NCBI GenBank assembly: GCA_017629575.1
Contig: JAGBWX010000042.1
Location: forward strand, 1-44,755
From: Spirochaetales bacterium
Lineage (GTDB): Bacteria; Spirochaetota; Spirochaetia; Sphaerochaetales; Sphaerochaetaceae
Direction of reading: 5' to 3'
Length of the DNA stretch: 44,755 nucleotides
Part shown: positions 8,836-16,390 of the stretch, piece after piece
How the letters are laid out: each line of letters opens with the position of its first letter
Position numbering within the stretch: position 1 is the first letter of the stretch
Notes under the pieces: generated by a model
Database searches by the model: none
Seen by the model: the letters and a program-made list of their open reading frames with translations, nothing else
Told to the model about the DNA's origin: nothing
Program-made: the position numbers and the translations under genes

Positions 8836-9777
8836 ATGTGGTCAGTTATTCAGATTATCGTTCCATCAGCTATTGCTTATTCTATTCCTCTTCTGATGGG
8901 TTCTCTTGGCGGTCTTTATTCAGAGAGATCTGGTGTTACAAACCTCTGTATTGAAGGTCTCATGCTCTTCGGTTGTTTCTCTGCCGCTGCATCAATTGTT
9001 AAGCTTCAGCCAATCATTGGCTTCAACGCAGGTATTGTTGTAGGTATTCTTGTTGCCATTGTTTGCTCAACACTTCTTTCTTGTCTCCATGCCTTTGCAT
9101 CAATTAACCTTAAGGCAGACCAGACAATCAGTGGTACAGCAATCAACATGCTTTCAACAGCTCTCAGCCTCTATATGGCTCAGACAATTACAGGAAGCGG
9201 TAACATTACAATTACTAGAGGTATCATCAGATACAACATCCCTGTGCTTTCAAAGATTCCTGTAATTGGAAAGCTTTTATTCTCACAGACATACTGGACA
9301 ACATGGGTTTGTTTGGCATTGTGGGCTCTTAGCTGGTTCCTTCTTTACAAGACAAGCTTCGGTCTCAGACTTAGAGCTTGTGGTGAGCATCCAAGCGCAG
9401 TAGCATCTGCTGGTGTTAAGGTTAGAAAGATGAGATACATCGGAGTTCTTCTCTCTGGTGCTCTCTCAGGCATCGGTGGTGCATGTATCCTCGTTACATA
9501 TGCTGGCGAATACAATGCAGGAAGTGGAATCAACGGTCTCGGATTCTTAGCAGTTGCTGCTTTGATCTTCGGTCAGTGGAAGCCTCTTGGTATTCTCGGA
9601 TCAACATTCTTCTTCGGTCTCTGTATGACAATCGGAAACGTAAGTAAGGTTATCCCTGCATTTGCAAACATTCCATCAGGAATGCTCAGCATGTTCCCAT
9701 ATGTAGCAACACTTATTGCTCTTATTCTCTCAAGTAAGAAGAGCAGTGCTCCTCTTGCTTCTGGACAGCCATTCTAA
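8836..9777 (+). CDS. Nucleoside ABC importer permease (NupQ/YufQ-like)
   Basis: A 313-residue inner-membrane protein, the second and shorter permease of the BMP-type importer. It begins SAIAYSIPLLMGSLGGLYSERSGVTNLCIEG, of which LYSERSGVTNLCIEG is the conserved family motif near residue 30; the coupling motif RACGEHPSAVASAGVKV is clear near 180. The ATG lies 3 bases after the previous stop. GGAGG is 11 bases upstream, a long spacing that recurs in this genome. It forms a heterodimer with the 7711 product. Confidence 0.9.
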   Translation: MWSVIQIIVPSAIAYSIPLLMGSLGGLYSERSGVTNLCIEGLMLFGCFSAAASIVKLQPIIGFNAGIVVGILVAIVCSTLLSCLHAFASINLKADQTISGTAINMLSTALSLYMAQTITGSGNITITRGIIRYNIPVLSKIPVIGKLLFSQTYWTTWVCLALWALSWFLLYKTSFGLRLRACGEHPSAVASAGVKVRKMRYIGVLLSGALSGIGGACILVTYAGEYNAGSGINGLGFLAVAALIFGQWKPLGILGSTFFFGLCMTIGNVSKVIPAFANIPSGMLSMFPYVATLIALILSSKKSSAPLASGQPF

Positions 9778-9778
9778 A

Positions 9779-10132
9779 ATGGAAGGTTTTGTAGTACATA
9801 TCTTCGTTTTATTAATGTTCATAATTCTCTCTGCTACTTTTTATAGTGGCAGAGGGAGTTTTTTGATAGCTGGCTATAATACAGCATCAGAGGAAGAAAA
9901 GAGTAATTTTGATGAGAAGGCACTTTGCCGCTTCATGGGTATGTTTTCAATGGTTTTAGGCCTCTGCTATGCCTTTCTCGCAATTTCTATATACTTTCTT
10001 CCAAAGCCATGGTTCTATGTATCCATGGTTACATTTTTTGCCGCTACAATAGCAGGTGTTATTTATGCCAATACTGGCGGCAGATTTCTTAAGAAAAACA
10101 GTTCAAACAACGGTGAGGTAAACAATGGATGA
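9779..10132 (+). CDS. DUF3784 small membrane protein
   Basis: A 117-residue protein with three hydrophobic segments (about 5-22, 55-76, 80-98) and the DUF3784 hallmark FLIAGYNTASEEEKSNFDEK followed by LCRFMG. The family's function is unknown. The ATG at 9779 is 1 base after the permease stop and has no separate ribosome site, so translation is probably coupled; the open frame extends further upstream but only inside the permease gene. It overlaps the phosphorylase start by 8 bases. The position inside a nucleoside operon suggests an accessory role in the membrane, which is not proven. Confidence 0.8.
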   Translation: MEGFVVHIFVLLMFIILSATFYSGRGSFLIAGYNTASEEEKSNFDEKALCRFMGMFSMVLGLCYAFLAISIYFLPKPWFYVSMVTFFAATIAGVIYANTGGRFLKKNSSNNGEVNNG

Positions 10133-10967
10133 ATTAATGAAGAATCTCAGCGAAACAGCTGAATATATCAAGTCAAAGGTAGGCGAAGAAAAGATTGAGA
10201 TTGGTCTAGTTCTCGGTTCTGGACTCGGTGACTTGGCAGATGAAATTGAGAATGCAGTTGTCATTGACTATCATGACATCCCACACTTCCCAGTATCTAC
10301 AGTTCCAGGCCACAAGGGCAGACTTGTAATTGGCAATCTTGAGGGCAGAAGAGTTCTTTGTATGCAGGGTCGCTTCCACTACTATGAAGGCTGGACAATG
10401 CAGCAGTGTGTATATCCAATCAGAACAATGAAGGCTCTTGGAATCAATTCACTCCTTCTTACAAACGCAGCAGGATGCGTAAACATGGATTGGCAGCCTG
10501 GTGATTTGATGATTATCAACGACCACATCAAGCTTATTCAGGACAACCCTCTCAGAGGCATGAATCCAGATGCTCTTGGCCCAAGATTCTTTGATATGTG
10601 CACAGCATATGATCCAGACCTCATCGAGGTTGCAAAGAAGGCTTCAGCTACAACAGGTGTTGATACAAGAGAGGGCGTATACATGCTCTTTACAGGTCCT
10701 TCTTTTGAGACTAAGGCAGAGGTAAGATTTGCTCGCATCTCTGGTGCTGACGCTGTTGGCATGTCAACTGTTCCAGAGGCAATCACAGCATCACACATGA
10801 AGATGCATACTCTTGGAATCAGCTGTCTTACAAACATGGCAGCAGGTATCCTCGATCAGCCTCTTAACCATGAAGAAGTAATCGAGACAGGCAATAAGGT
10901 AAAGGCTAAGTTCACAAAGCTTATCAGAGAGATTGTTAAAACATGGCCAAAGTCCAAGACAGAATAA
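10125..10967 (+). CDS. punA: Purine nucleoside phosphorylase, trimeric inosine/guanosine type
   Basis: A 280-residue cytoplasmic enzyme that splits inosine or guanosine with phosphate into base and ribose-1-phosphate. Family motifs appear in order: GLVLGSGLGDLAD near residue 28, STVPGHKGRL near 60, GRFHYYEGW near 85, TNAAGCVN near 114, GPSFETKAEVR near 194 and GADAVGMSTVPEA near 210. The length is normal. GAGG precedes the ATG by 7 bases and the start overlaps the DUF3784 stop. It processes what the upstream importer brings in; adenosine would first be deaminated by the enzyme at 23892. Confidence 0.93.
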   Translation: MDELMKNLSETAEYIKSKVGEEKIEIGLVLGSGLGDLADEIENAVVIDYHDIPHFPVSTVPGHKGRLVIGNLEGRRVLCMQGRFHYYEGWTMQQCVYPIRTMKALGINSLLLTNAAGCVNMDWQPGDLMIINDHIKLIQDNPLRGMNPDALGPRFFDMCTAYDPDLIEVAKKASATTGVDTREGVYMLFTGPSFETKAEVRFARISGADAVGMSTVPEAITASHMKMHTLGISCLTNMAAGILDQPLNHEEVIETGNKVKAKFTKLIREIVKTWPKSKTE

Positions 10968-11368
10968 GAGAACTAAGCTTAATGCCATTAGAGGGAGAAG
11001 GTGGATATTTCCGCTTTCTCCACCTTTTTGGTGATAGCGCAGGATGCATTTATTATCTTATAACTCCATCTGATTTCTCTTCTCTTCACATGCTTGATGG
11101 AGATGAAGTTTGGTTCTTCCTTGAAGGAGGAAAAGCTGAACAGATTACCTATTCAGAGGGTGGCTCTATAAAAAAGAGGATCCTGGACTCTAAGAATAGG
11201 AACTGTCTTGTAAAGAAGGGTGAGTGGCAGGCAACAAGGCTCATTGAGGGAGAATATGCACTGTTCTGCACGATTATGAGTCCGCATTATGAAGATAAGC
11301 TCTACCATGCCCCAGAAAGAAGACTACTGGAGCTATGTCCAGAACTTAAGGAATATACCCATCTATGA
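10943..11368 (+). CDS. DUF985 / cupin_5 family protein
   Basis: A 141-residue single-domain cupin. Recognisable DUF985 features are LEGEGGYFR near the start, AGCIYYLITPSDFSSLHMLDGDEVWFFLEGG (quoted in part: IYYLITPSDFS and DEVWFFLEG), GEWQATRL and CTIMSPHYED. The biochemical role of the family is not established; structures resemble sugar-phosphate or keto-sugar binding cupins. The ATG at 10943 lies 25 bases inside the phosphorylase gene, and the stop overlaps the next gene as ATGA, so it is firmly within the nucleoside operon. A later start at the Met before PLEGEGG is possible. Confidence 0.8.
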   Translation: MAKVQDRIRELSLMPLEGEGGYFRFLHLFGDSAGCIYYLITPSDFSSLHMLDGDEVWFFLEGGKAEQITYSEGGSIKKRILDSKNRNCLVKKGEWQATRLIEGEYALFCTIMSPHYEDKLYHAPERRLLELCPELKEYTHL

Positions 11369-12027
11369 AAGTTTTGATTACAGGTGGATTCTCAACTTTG
11401 GGAAGAGCTATTGCAAAGGAATTCTACTCAAAAGGGTGGAATGTCTATATTACAGCAAGAGAGTACAAGCCATCGGATTATTTTAAAGTAATTGAGATGG
11501 ACGTCACCGATGGAGAAAGCATCGAAAAAGCTCTTTCCTCCCTCGATAGCTTAGACGTACTTGTAAACAATGCGGGAATATTCACAGAGGGTTATCAGGA
11601 TGAACTTTCAGATGAGCTCTTTGACAAGGTCTTTGATGTAAATGTAAAGGGCTTGTTCAGGGTTACAAAAAAGCTTCTTCCTCTCTTGAAGGCATCCAAA
11701 GGATCCATTGTAAACATTGCATCAATCAATGCTCTTCATCCTGGATTTGGCAAGACAGCTCATTATGATGCTTCCAAGGGTGCAGTGAAAAGCTATACGG
11801 CATCTCTTGCAGCCGAGACGGGTCTCAGAGTAAATGCTGTTGCACCAGGCTTGATTATGACAGATAGGCTCAAGGGGAGCGAGTTAGAATCTTTCTATAG
11901 TTTACACTCTGTCGAAAGGTCCATGGTCAGAAGCGAAGATATAGCAAGCGCTGTATATTTCTTGGCAACAGCAAAGGGCATATATGGACAGACCTTGACT
12001 GTCGACAATGGATATTTGCTCTTCTAA
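11365..12027 (+). CDS. Short-chain dehydrogenase/reductase (SDR)
   Basis: A 220-residue classical SDR, slightly short. It has the NAD(P)-binding glycine motif TGGFSTLG (6-13), the NNAG motif near residue 67, a catalytic Ser in NIASINALH, and the YDASKG Tyr-Lys pair near 135. The substrate is unknown. ATGA overlap with the cupin gene makes it the last gene of the nucleoside operon, ended by the hairpin at 12035. One possibility is oxidation or reduction of a ribose-derived compound, but nothing in the sequence decides this. Confidence 0.85.
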   Translation: MKVLITGGFSTLGRAIAKEFYSKGWNVYITAREYKPSDYFKVIEMDVTDGESIEKALSSLDSLDVLVNNAGIFTEGYQDELSDELFDKVFDVNVKGLFRVTKKLLPLLKASKGSIVNIASINALHPGFGKTAHYDASKGAVKSYTASLAAETGLRVNAVAPGLIMTDRLKGSELESFYSLHSVERSMVRSEDIASAVYFLATAKGIYGQTLTVDNGYLLF

Positions 12028-12034
12028 TAACGTT

Positions 12035-12067
12035 AAAAAACAAGACCATTTAAGTGGTCTTGTTTTT
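12035..12067. terminator. Bidirectional terminator between convergent genes
   Basis: CAAGACCA (12041-12048) pairs with TGGTCTTG (12055-12062), flanked by A and T runs on the two sides, so it can work on both strands. It separates the SDR gene from the convergent flavodoxin-like gene. Confidence 0.88.
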
Positions 12068-12092
12068 GTTTAATGAAATAATAATGAATATA

Positions 12093-12635
12093 TTATGATG
12101 CAGTGATTATAGCGTTAGCCAGAGACTCCGCTATGTCATCTATCTCAGAAGATGGCCTATTTGGCATCAAAACTCCATCCTTGTGGATGTAGGAAGTGTA
12201 AGGGATGTATTCCATCTTTTGAATTCTTGCCCAAGAGTAGAGACCGGAGACTGCATTTTTGCCATCTTCCTTTGAAATGCTTGAAGAACCGAATCCATAG
12301 AAAAGCTTTCCCTTTAATTCTTCCTTTTCATAAAGAGGCCATGTTCCATCTAAAAAAGCCTTCATCTCTGCAGTTGGCATTCCAAACATTGAGTAAGTTC
12401 CTACGATTATGGCATCACCTTTGATGAGTTTAGAGTTGGAGATTACAGGAAGGCTGATGATATCTTCATAGTATTCGTTTACGTCATTTCTTATATTTGC
12501 AGCCAAATGAAGGTCAGAGTCCTCGACTCTATAGAGTCTCGCATCTATTCCCTTTTCTATGAATTTTTCCAAGAAAGCATTGGCGATGATGTACAAGTTG
12601 CCGGATATTGAGTGAATGATTATATTTGCACGCAT
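12093..12635 (-). CDS. Flavodoxin-fold protein (flavodoxin / NADPH-dependent FMN reductase family)
   Basis: A 180-residue protein with the flavodoxin layout: first strand and phosphate-binding loop IIHSISGNLYIIANAF (about 5-20), then DAIIVGTYSMFGMPTAEMKAFLDG (about 73-96, quoted in part: VGTYSMFGMPTAEMK), and GKLFYGFGSSS where flavodoxins contact FMN. It probably carries electrons or reduces a quinone or metal, cytoplasmically. AGGAGGG five bases before the ATG is a strong ribosome site. It is a single-gene unit with terminators on both sides. Confidence 0.75.
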   Translation of the reverse strand: MRANIIIHSISGNLYIIANAFLEKFIEKGIDARLYRVEDSDLHLAANIRNDVNEYYEDIISLPVISNSKLIKGDAIIVGTYSMFGMPTAEMKAFLDGTWPLYEKEELKGKLFYGFGSSSISKEDGKNAVSGLYSWARIQKMEYIPYTSYIHKDGVLMPNRPSSEIDDIAESLANAIITAS

Positions 12636-12709
12636 AAAGACCCTCCTAGTATTAAGTTTAATGCTACTTTTGACTAACGTGTGGATGAAATATCAAAAAA
12701 ATATGGAAA

Positions 12710-12737
12710 GGAAAAGCCTCCGATTTTAACCGAAGGC
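12710..12737 (-). terminator. Terminator of the orphan ABC ATPase gene
   Basis: On the minus strand GCCTTCGG pairs with TCGGAGGC around a 6-base loop (12716-12737) and is followed by TTTTCC. Two G-T pairs weaken the stem slightly. Confidence 0.65.
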
Positions 12738-12790
12738 CTGTTTCTTATATGACAAACGATGGTCTATTGATATTTTCATTTATCGAAGAC

Positions 12791-13570
12791 TTAGCAGAAT
12801 GCAGTATAGATGCCATCCTTTTCAGCTACGGTGACATTATGGCCATATATTTCTGAAAGGATTTCAGATGTAAGAAGATCCTCTTTTTTTCCATCAAGCA
12901 TAATCTTGCCATCTTTCATCAAAAGAACTCTATTCACCTCTGGAATGATCTCTGCTAGTTCATGTGTGACCATGATTATGGTTCTTCCTGATGTAGCATA
13001 TCCAGAGATTATCTTTCTCAAGTCGGCTCTGGATGGGAAGTCTAGGCCATTTGATGCTTCATCAAGGAGCATGATTTCTGGTTCTGTTATTGCAGCTCTA
13101 GCTAAGAGAACTCTTCGTTTTTCACCAGTGGATAATGTATTCATTGCTCTATTTGAAAGAGCTGTTAGCCCGGCTTTTTCCAGAGCCTTGTCAGCCTTTT
13201 CCCAGATTTCATCTCCTACGATATGGTGGAAGTCGAAGCCGAGAGAAGAAAAGAGTCCTGATGCAACGATTTCTCTTACTGAATAGGTTGTGATGAAGAA
13301 GTCATCGTAGCTTGGAGAGACTATGCCAAGCCTTGGCTTTAATTCCTGGATGATCCATCTTTCTTTGCCAAAAATAGAGTTTCTGTAATTGTCCTTTGCA
13401 AGAGGGTAGGTTCTTCTTGCAATTACATCAACCAATGTTGATTTTCCTGCGCCAGTTGGTCCGATGAGGGCGATTCTTTCTCCTTTTTCGATGGCAATTG
13501 ATACGTCATCTAGGATAATATTTCCGTCCCTTCTTACCGTTGCGTGCTCTATTTCTATGATTTTAGCCAT
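12791..13570 (-). CDS. Orphan ABC-type ATPase (YlmA/ModF-like)
   Basis: A 259-residue single nucleotide-binding domain with Walker A GPTGAGKST (37-45), Q-loop region LGIVSPSYDD, signature NTLSTGEKRR and Walker B IMLLDEASNGLDFPSRADL, then the HELAEI switch histidine. No permease or binding protein lies nearby. Similar stand-alone ATPases are called YlmA or ModF-like and have uncertain roles. Upstream of the ATG there is no good Shine-Dalgarno sequence (only an AGTT-rich stretch), and it is followed by its own terminator. Confidence 0.82.
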   Translation of the reverse strand: MAKIIEIEHATVRRDGNIILDDVSIAIEKGERIALIGPTGAGKSTLVDVIARRTYPLAKDNYRNSIFGKERWIIQELKPRLGIVSPSYDDFFITTYSVREIVASGLFSSLGFDFHHIVGDEIWEKADKALEKAGLTALSNRAMNTLSTGEKRRVLLARAAITEPEIMLLDEASNGLDFPSRADLRKIISGYATSGRTIIMVTHELAEIIPEVNRVLLMKDGKIMLDGKKEDLLTSEILSEIYGHNVTVAEKDGIYTAFC

Positions 13571-13727
13571 TTTAACTCCATCCGTAGTGTAGAAAGAATG
13601 GTTGTTTTCTTCAATCTAAGCGCTAGAAAAGATACAAAGTTATTCGAATTAGTCTGGAAACAGTAAAATAATACAAATAGACCTTGTGTTACAGTTGCGT
13701 TTAGTTTGTTTCAATGAGAGAATAGAC

Positions 13728-13821
13728 GGGTCACGTTCGGAGATTGACCTAGCTAGTTCGTGATTACCCCGAAAGGGGACAAGGAGGTTGCCGCTGGAAA
13801 CAGGAATCCAGCGGTTTTTTT
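13728..13821 (+). ncRNA. Candidate structured RNA ending in a terminator
   Basis: A 94-base stretch in a 397-base gene-free gap (13571-13967) folds into three elements: GGTCA/TGACC (729-733 with 745-749 after 13000), CCCC-GAAA-GGGG (13767-13778) and CCGCTGGA/TCCAGCGG (13791-13814), followed by seven T residues. GGGTCACG (13728-13735) can alternatively pair with CGTG...ACCC (13759-13769), which would open the first two hairpins, as in riboswitch-type switching. AAGGAGGTTG (13781-13790) lies unpaired just before the terminator. I do not recognise an Rfam family; SRP, 6S, 5S, tmRNA and RNase P motifs are absent. It could be an sRNA or an attenuated leader of the gene at 13968. Confidence 0.5.
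13791..13821 (+). terminator. Rho-independent terminator of the candidate RNA
   Basis: An 8-bp perfect stem (13791-13798 with 13807-13814) with an 8-base loop is followed by TTTTTTT. It lies about 146 bases before the next start codon. The bases between, 13822-13967, are AT-rich with no clear promoter or ribosome site. Confidence 0.9.
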
Positions 13822-13967
13822 ATTTCTTTAAATTTACTGTTTTTCCTTTTTTTCTTATGACACCATTCAAAAATCATACAAAAATTCTTGCATTTATATT
13901 TTTTAGTTAGTTTTTATTTTTTTTCGTTGACCATGAAACCGAAAGAATGTCAAATTGTTTATAAGAT

Positions 13968-15272
13968 ATGAAGAAGTTTTCCATTATATTATTATTAGTT
14001 CTTTTAGCATTCTCTTCATGTTCTACAAACAAGAGTTCTGGGCATGTTGAAGAGACAGTGGTAGTTGCACAGGAAACTGTTGCATCTGTAACTCCAAGGG
14101 AAGAAGTTCCTGCTCCTGCTCCTGCACCTGCAGTGGAAGCTGTTGTTGATGTTGCCGAAGTAGTAGAGGTAATATCCAGCGAGCCGGAAGTTTCTGTAGT
14201 TGTACCTACTGAATCTAAGGTAGAAGTTCTTCCTGAACCAGAGCCAGAAGCAGTGGTTGAAGTGGTTGCAGAGCCTGTTTATGCGGAAGCTCCTAAAGCA
14301 GAACCTGCTCCTGTTGTAGAGGTTGTTTTGGAAGAGGTTGCTCCTGCTGTAGAAGAAGAGCCTGTTATTATAGAAGAGCCTATTGCTGTTGCTCCTGTTG
14401 AAGAGCCAGCTGCAGTAGAGCCTACTGCTGTAGAGCCAGAGACTTTCATCTATGGCGAGTTAGAACTTTTTGGAAAGACTGCTTCAATCAAGATGGGCGA
14501 GACTAAGTCTGAGATTGAGTATCCAGAGGATATTATTCTTGATTCAGATATTGCTGCTTTCATTGAGAAGGTTGGTCCATCATACAAGGATTATATTGCT
14601 GGCGTAACATATAAGATTCTTCCTGATGGAAAGGCAGAGGTTTATTATCCTGCTATCTCTAAGGAATTTGGCTTTGAGATTCTCAAAGTCCTCGAAAAGG
14701 AAATTCTTCAGTACGTAGAAGATCTCTATGCTTCTAAAGCTGACGTTGAACATCCCTTTCGTGAAAACGCTGCAGAAGTTGCAGCACCAATTGTGGAAAT
14801 TGTACCAGCACCAGCAGATGCACCTGCAGATGCAGAGGCGCCTGTACCAGCAGCTCCTGAGACAAAGACAGCAGCTTCAGAGACAGCAACAGTACCAGCA
14901 GCTTCTAAGGATATTCCTGTAGAGCCAGCTCCTGCACCTGTAGCAGAGAAGAAAGAAACAAAGGTTGAAGCACCTGTAGCAGTTGCACCAGTTGTCACAG
15001 TTCCAGTTATCGACAGCGACATGGATGCAGAGATGTTCTCCATGCTTGGAATCTTCATTGTAATCGTTGTTCTTTATACAGTTGCTGTTGCAATCAGAAG
15101 CATTAACAAGATGCCTCTCTCAAAGGGAATCTCCTTTGTAATCGCAGCCCTTTTGACAGCACTTTCAATTGTAGTTTCATCAATTGTAAGTGGATATGCA
15201 AATATCTATCTTGTATATCTGATCCTTCTCTTTACCTTCTTCGTATTCAGGTCAAAGGGTGCAAAGAACTAG
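13968..15272 (+). CDS. Lipoprotein with Pro/Ala/Val/Glu-rich linkers and three C-terminal membrane helices
   Basis: A 434-residue protein I cannot assign to a family. It starts with a lipoprotein signal peptide (MKKFSIILLLVLLAFSSC, modified Cys18, spirochaete-style relaxed lipobox). Residues 25-155 are a Val/Glu/Pro/Ala linker with no charge-neutral globular pattern; residues 155-260 look folded (GELELFGKTASIKMGETKSE); residues 265-345 are a second Pro/Ala-rich linker. Three hydrophobic helices occupy 356-376, 388-408 and 410-427. A lipid anchor at one end and membrane helices at the other suggest a tether across or along the periplasm. It is monocistronic, and its end overlaps the convergent ROK gene by 26 bases. 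The start has no visible ribosome site. Confidence 0.8.
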   Translation: MKKFSIILLLVLLAFSSCSTNKSSGHVEETVVVAQETVASVTPREEVPAPAPAPAVEAVVDVAEVVEVISSEPEVSVVVPTESKVEVLPEPEPEAVVEVVAEPVYAEAPKAEPAPVVEVVLEEVAPAVEEEPVIIEEPIAVAPVEEPAAVEPTAVEPETFIYGELELFGKTASIKMGETKSEIEYPEDIILDSDIAAFIEKVGPSYKDYIAGVTYKILPDGKAEVYYPAISKEFGFEILKVLEKEILQYVEDLYASKADVEHPFRENAAEVAAPIVEIVPAPADAPADAEAPVPAAPETKTAASETATVPAASKDIPVEPAPAPVAEKKETKVEAPVAVAPVVTVPVIDSDMDAEMFSMLGIFIVIVVLYTVAVAIRSINKMPLSKGISFVIAALLTALSIVVSSIVSGYANIYLVYLILLFTFFVFRSKGAKN

Positions 15273-16284
15273 ATTCAAGCTTCAGAAGCGCCTCTAGTAT
15301 ATTAGAGGCGTAGAAGAAGTTATCGAGAGCAAGAATGCTTGCTCCTATGCTAAGGCCTCCTTCCTTGCAGTTTGAGCGGAAGATGATTACATCCTTTCTC
15401 TCAGCTGGAAGATAGGAGGTCAATTTTGTCTGCATATCTGCATAAATCTGATCAGATAGGGCAGAGAGCTCTCCTGTGAGCATAACGCTTCTTGCACCTG
15501 TTGCCTGAACAGCTTGAGAGAGAGCAAATACCATTGCCCTTGAAGGGTCTCTTACAAAATCATCGTTTAGAGCAATCTCCCTCAGTGATCTGAGGCCCGT
15601 TGTCTCTCTTAAGCGCTCACCAGATGCCACGGCCTCAAGACAGCCCTCAGCGCCACAGCTGCACTTGCCGCTTTTGGCAACTCTAATGTGTGCAAAGCTC
15701 TTTATATCGAAAAGCTGGTTCTTTAGATATGCTGCCTCAATAGTCTCGTTCCATGAGACGAAATAAAAACCATCCAATGATGCTGTAACATAGTCGATTT
15801 CTGCTCTTGCTTCTGCAATGGCGGGGCATATTAGAATAGATGGCCATGGAAGATCGATTTCCACATCCTCATGCGATACAACAGCAGCGCCGAATATCTT
15901 GGCATCTTTTCCTAGTCTGTCGCATGTAGCCCTTATGTCTTGCCAAAGATTTTCGCTCCTTGGCATTCGTTCGAACCTCAGGACTCTTCCCAAAGTATCA
16001 GAAATGGATACAGATACAGAGGCCTTTCTAAGCTCGATGGAGAATACCCTTCCTGCATTTCTGTTTATCGATAGCTTTGTTGCAGGTCTGCCTGTTGTCA
16101 TCTCCTTTTCCATTTCAACGATGAGGCCATCCTTGATTAGACTTTCTGTTATATCAGAGATGCTGACCTTGTTGATCAGAAGCTCCCTAGAGAGCTCTGC
16201 TCTTGACATATTTCCTGTTCTGAGAGCGTTTAAGACCTTAATTCTGTTTATCTTTCTTGCATTGTCTGGGCGTGAGAAATCCAT
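15247..16284 (-). CDS. ROK-family transcriptional repressor (NagC/XylR type)
   Basis: A 345-residue regulator. Residues 12-65 form a winged helix-turn-helix (MSRAELSRELLINKVSISDIT). The rest is a ROK fold: the zinc-site motif CSCGAEGCLE near residue 210, preceded by FAHIRV with the conserved His, is intact. The phosphate-binding loop expected at the domain start (DIGGTK) reads IELRKASVS, so it cannot be a sugar kinase and is a pure sensor. ROK repressors respond to sugars or amino-sugar phosphates; the ligand here is unknown. It is divergent from htpG with about 105 bases between, and its 3' end runs 26 bases into the convergent lipoprotein gene. Confidence 0.87.
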   Translation of the reverse strand: MDFSRPDNARKINRIKVLNALRTGNMSRAELSRELLINKVSISDITESLIKDGLIVEMEKEMTTGRPATKLSINRNAGRVFSIELRKASVSVSISDTLGRVLRFERMPRSENLWQDIRATCDRLGKDAKIFGAAVVSHEDVEIDLPWPSILICPAIAEARAEIDYVTASLDGFYFVSWNETIEAAYLKNQLFDIKSFAHIRVAKSGKCSCGAEGCLEAVASGERLRETTGLRSLREIALNDDFVRDPSRAMVFALSQAVQATGARSVMLTGELSALSDQIYADMQTKLTSYLPAERKDVIIFRSNCKEGGLSIGASILALDNFFYASNILEALLKLESSSLHPLT

Positions 16285-16390
16285 ATGAGAATTTTACGGC
16301 TAAAATAACTAATTTGATAGCAAAAAGGTGTTGTCTTTGCAAAGTTTTGATATTATCTTTCTTGAGTAACTTATTTGGGAGAACAAACAA

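Noticed and set aside
9716-9778. Upstream extension of the DUF3784 frame
   Set aside because: It lies wholly inside the permease gene; the family starts at 9779.
13690-13830. SRP RNA, 6S RNA, 5S rRNA or known riboswitch at the structured region
   Set aside because: No GGAAGG...AGCAGCC domain-IV motif, no long central-bubble hairpin, and no guanidine, ZTP, fluoride or c-di-GMP core motifs.
14040-15000. Tandem DNA repeat in the lipoprotein gene
   Set aside because: The Pro/Ala/Val/Glu stretches are low-complexity but show no fixed period at DNA or protein level.
14726-15058. Minus-strand open frame of 110 codons with Ala/Gly/Ser/Thr-rich product
   Set aside because: It is the mirror of the Pro/Ala-rich linker and has no ribosome site.
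16285-16390. CIRCE/HrcA control of htpG
   Set aside because: No TTAGCACTC-N9-GAGTGCTAA dyad upstream.
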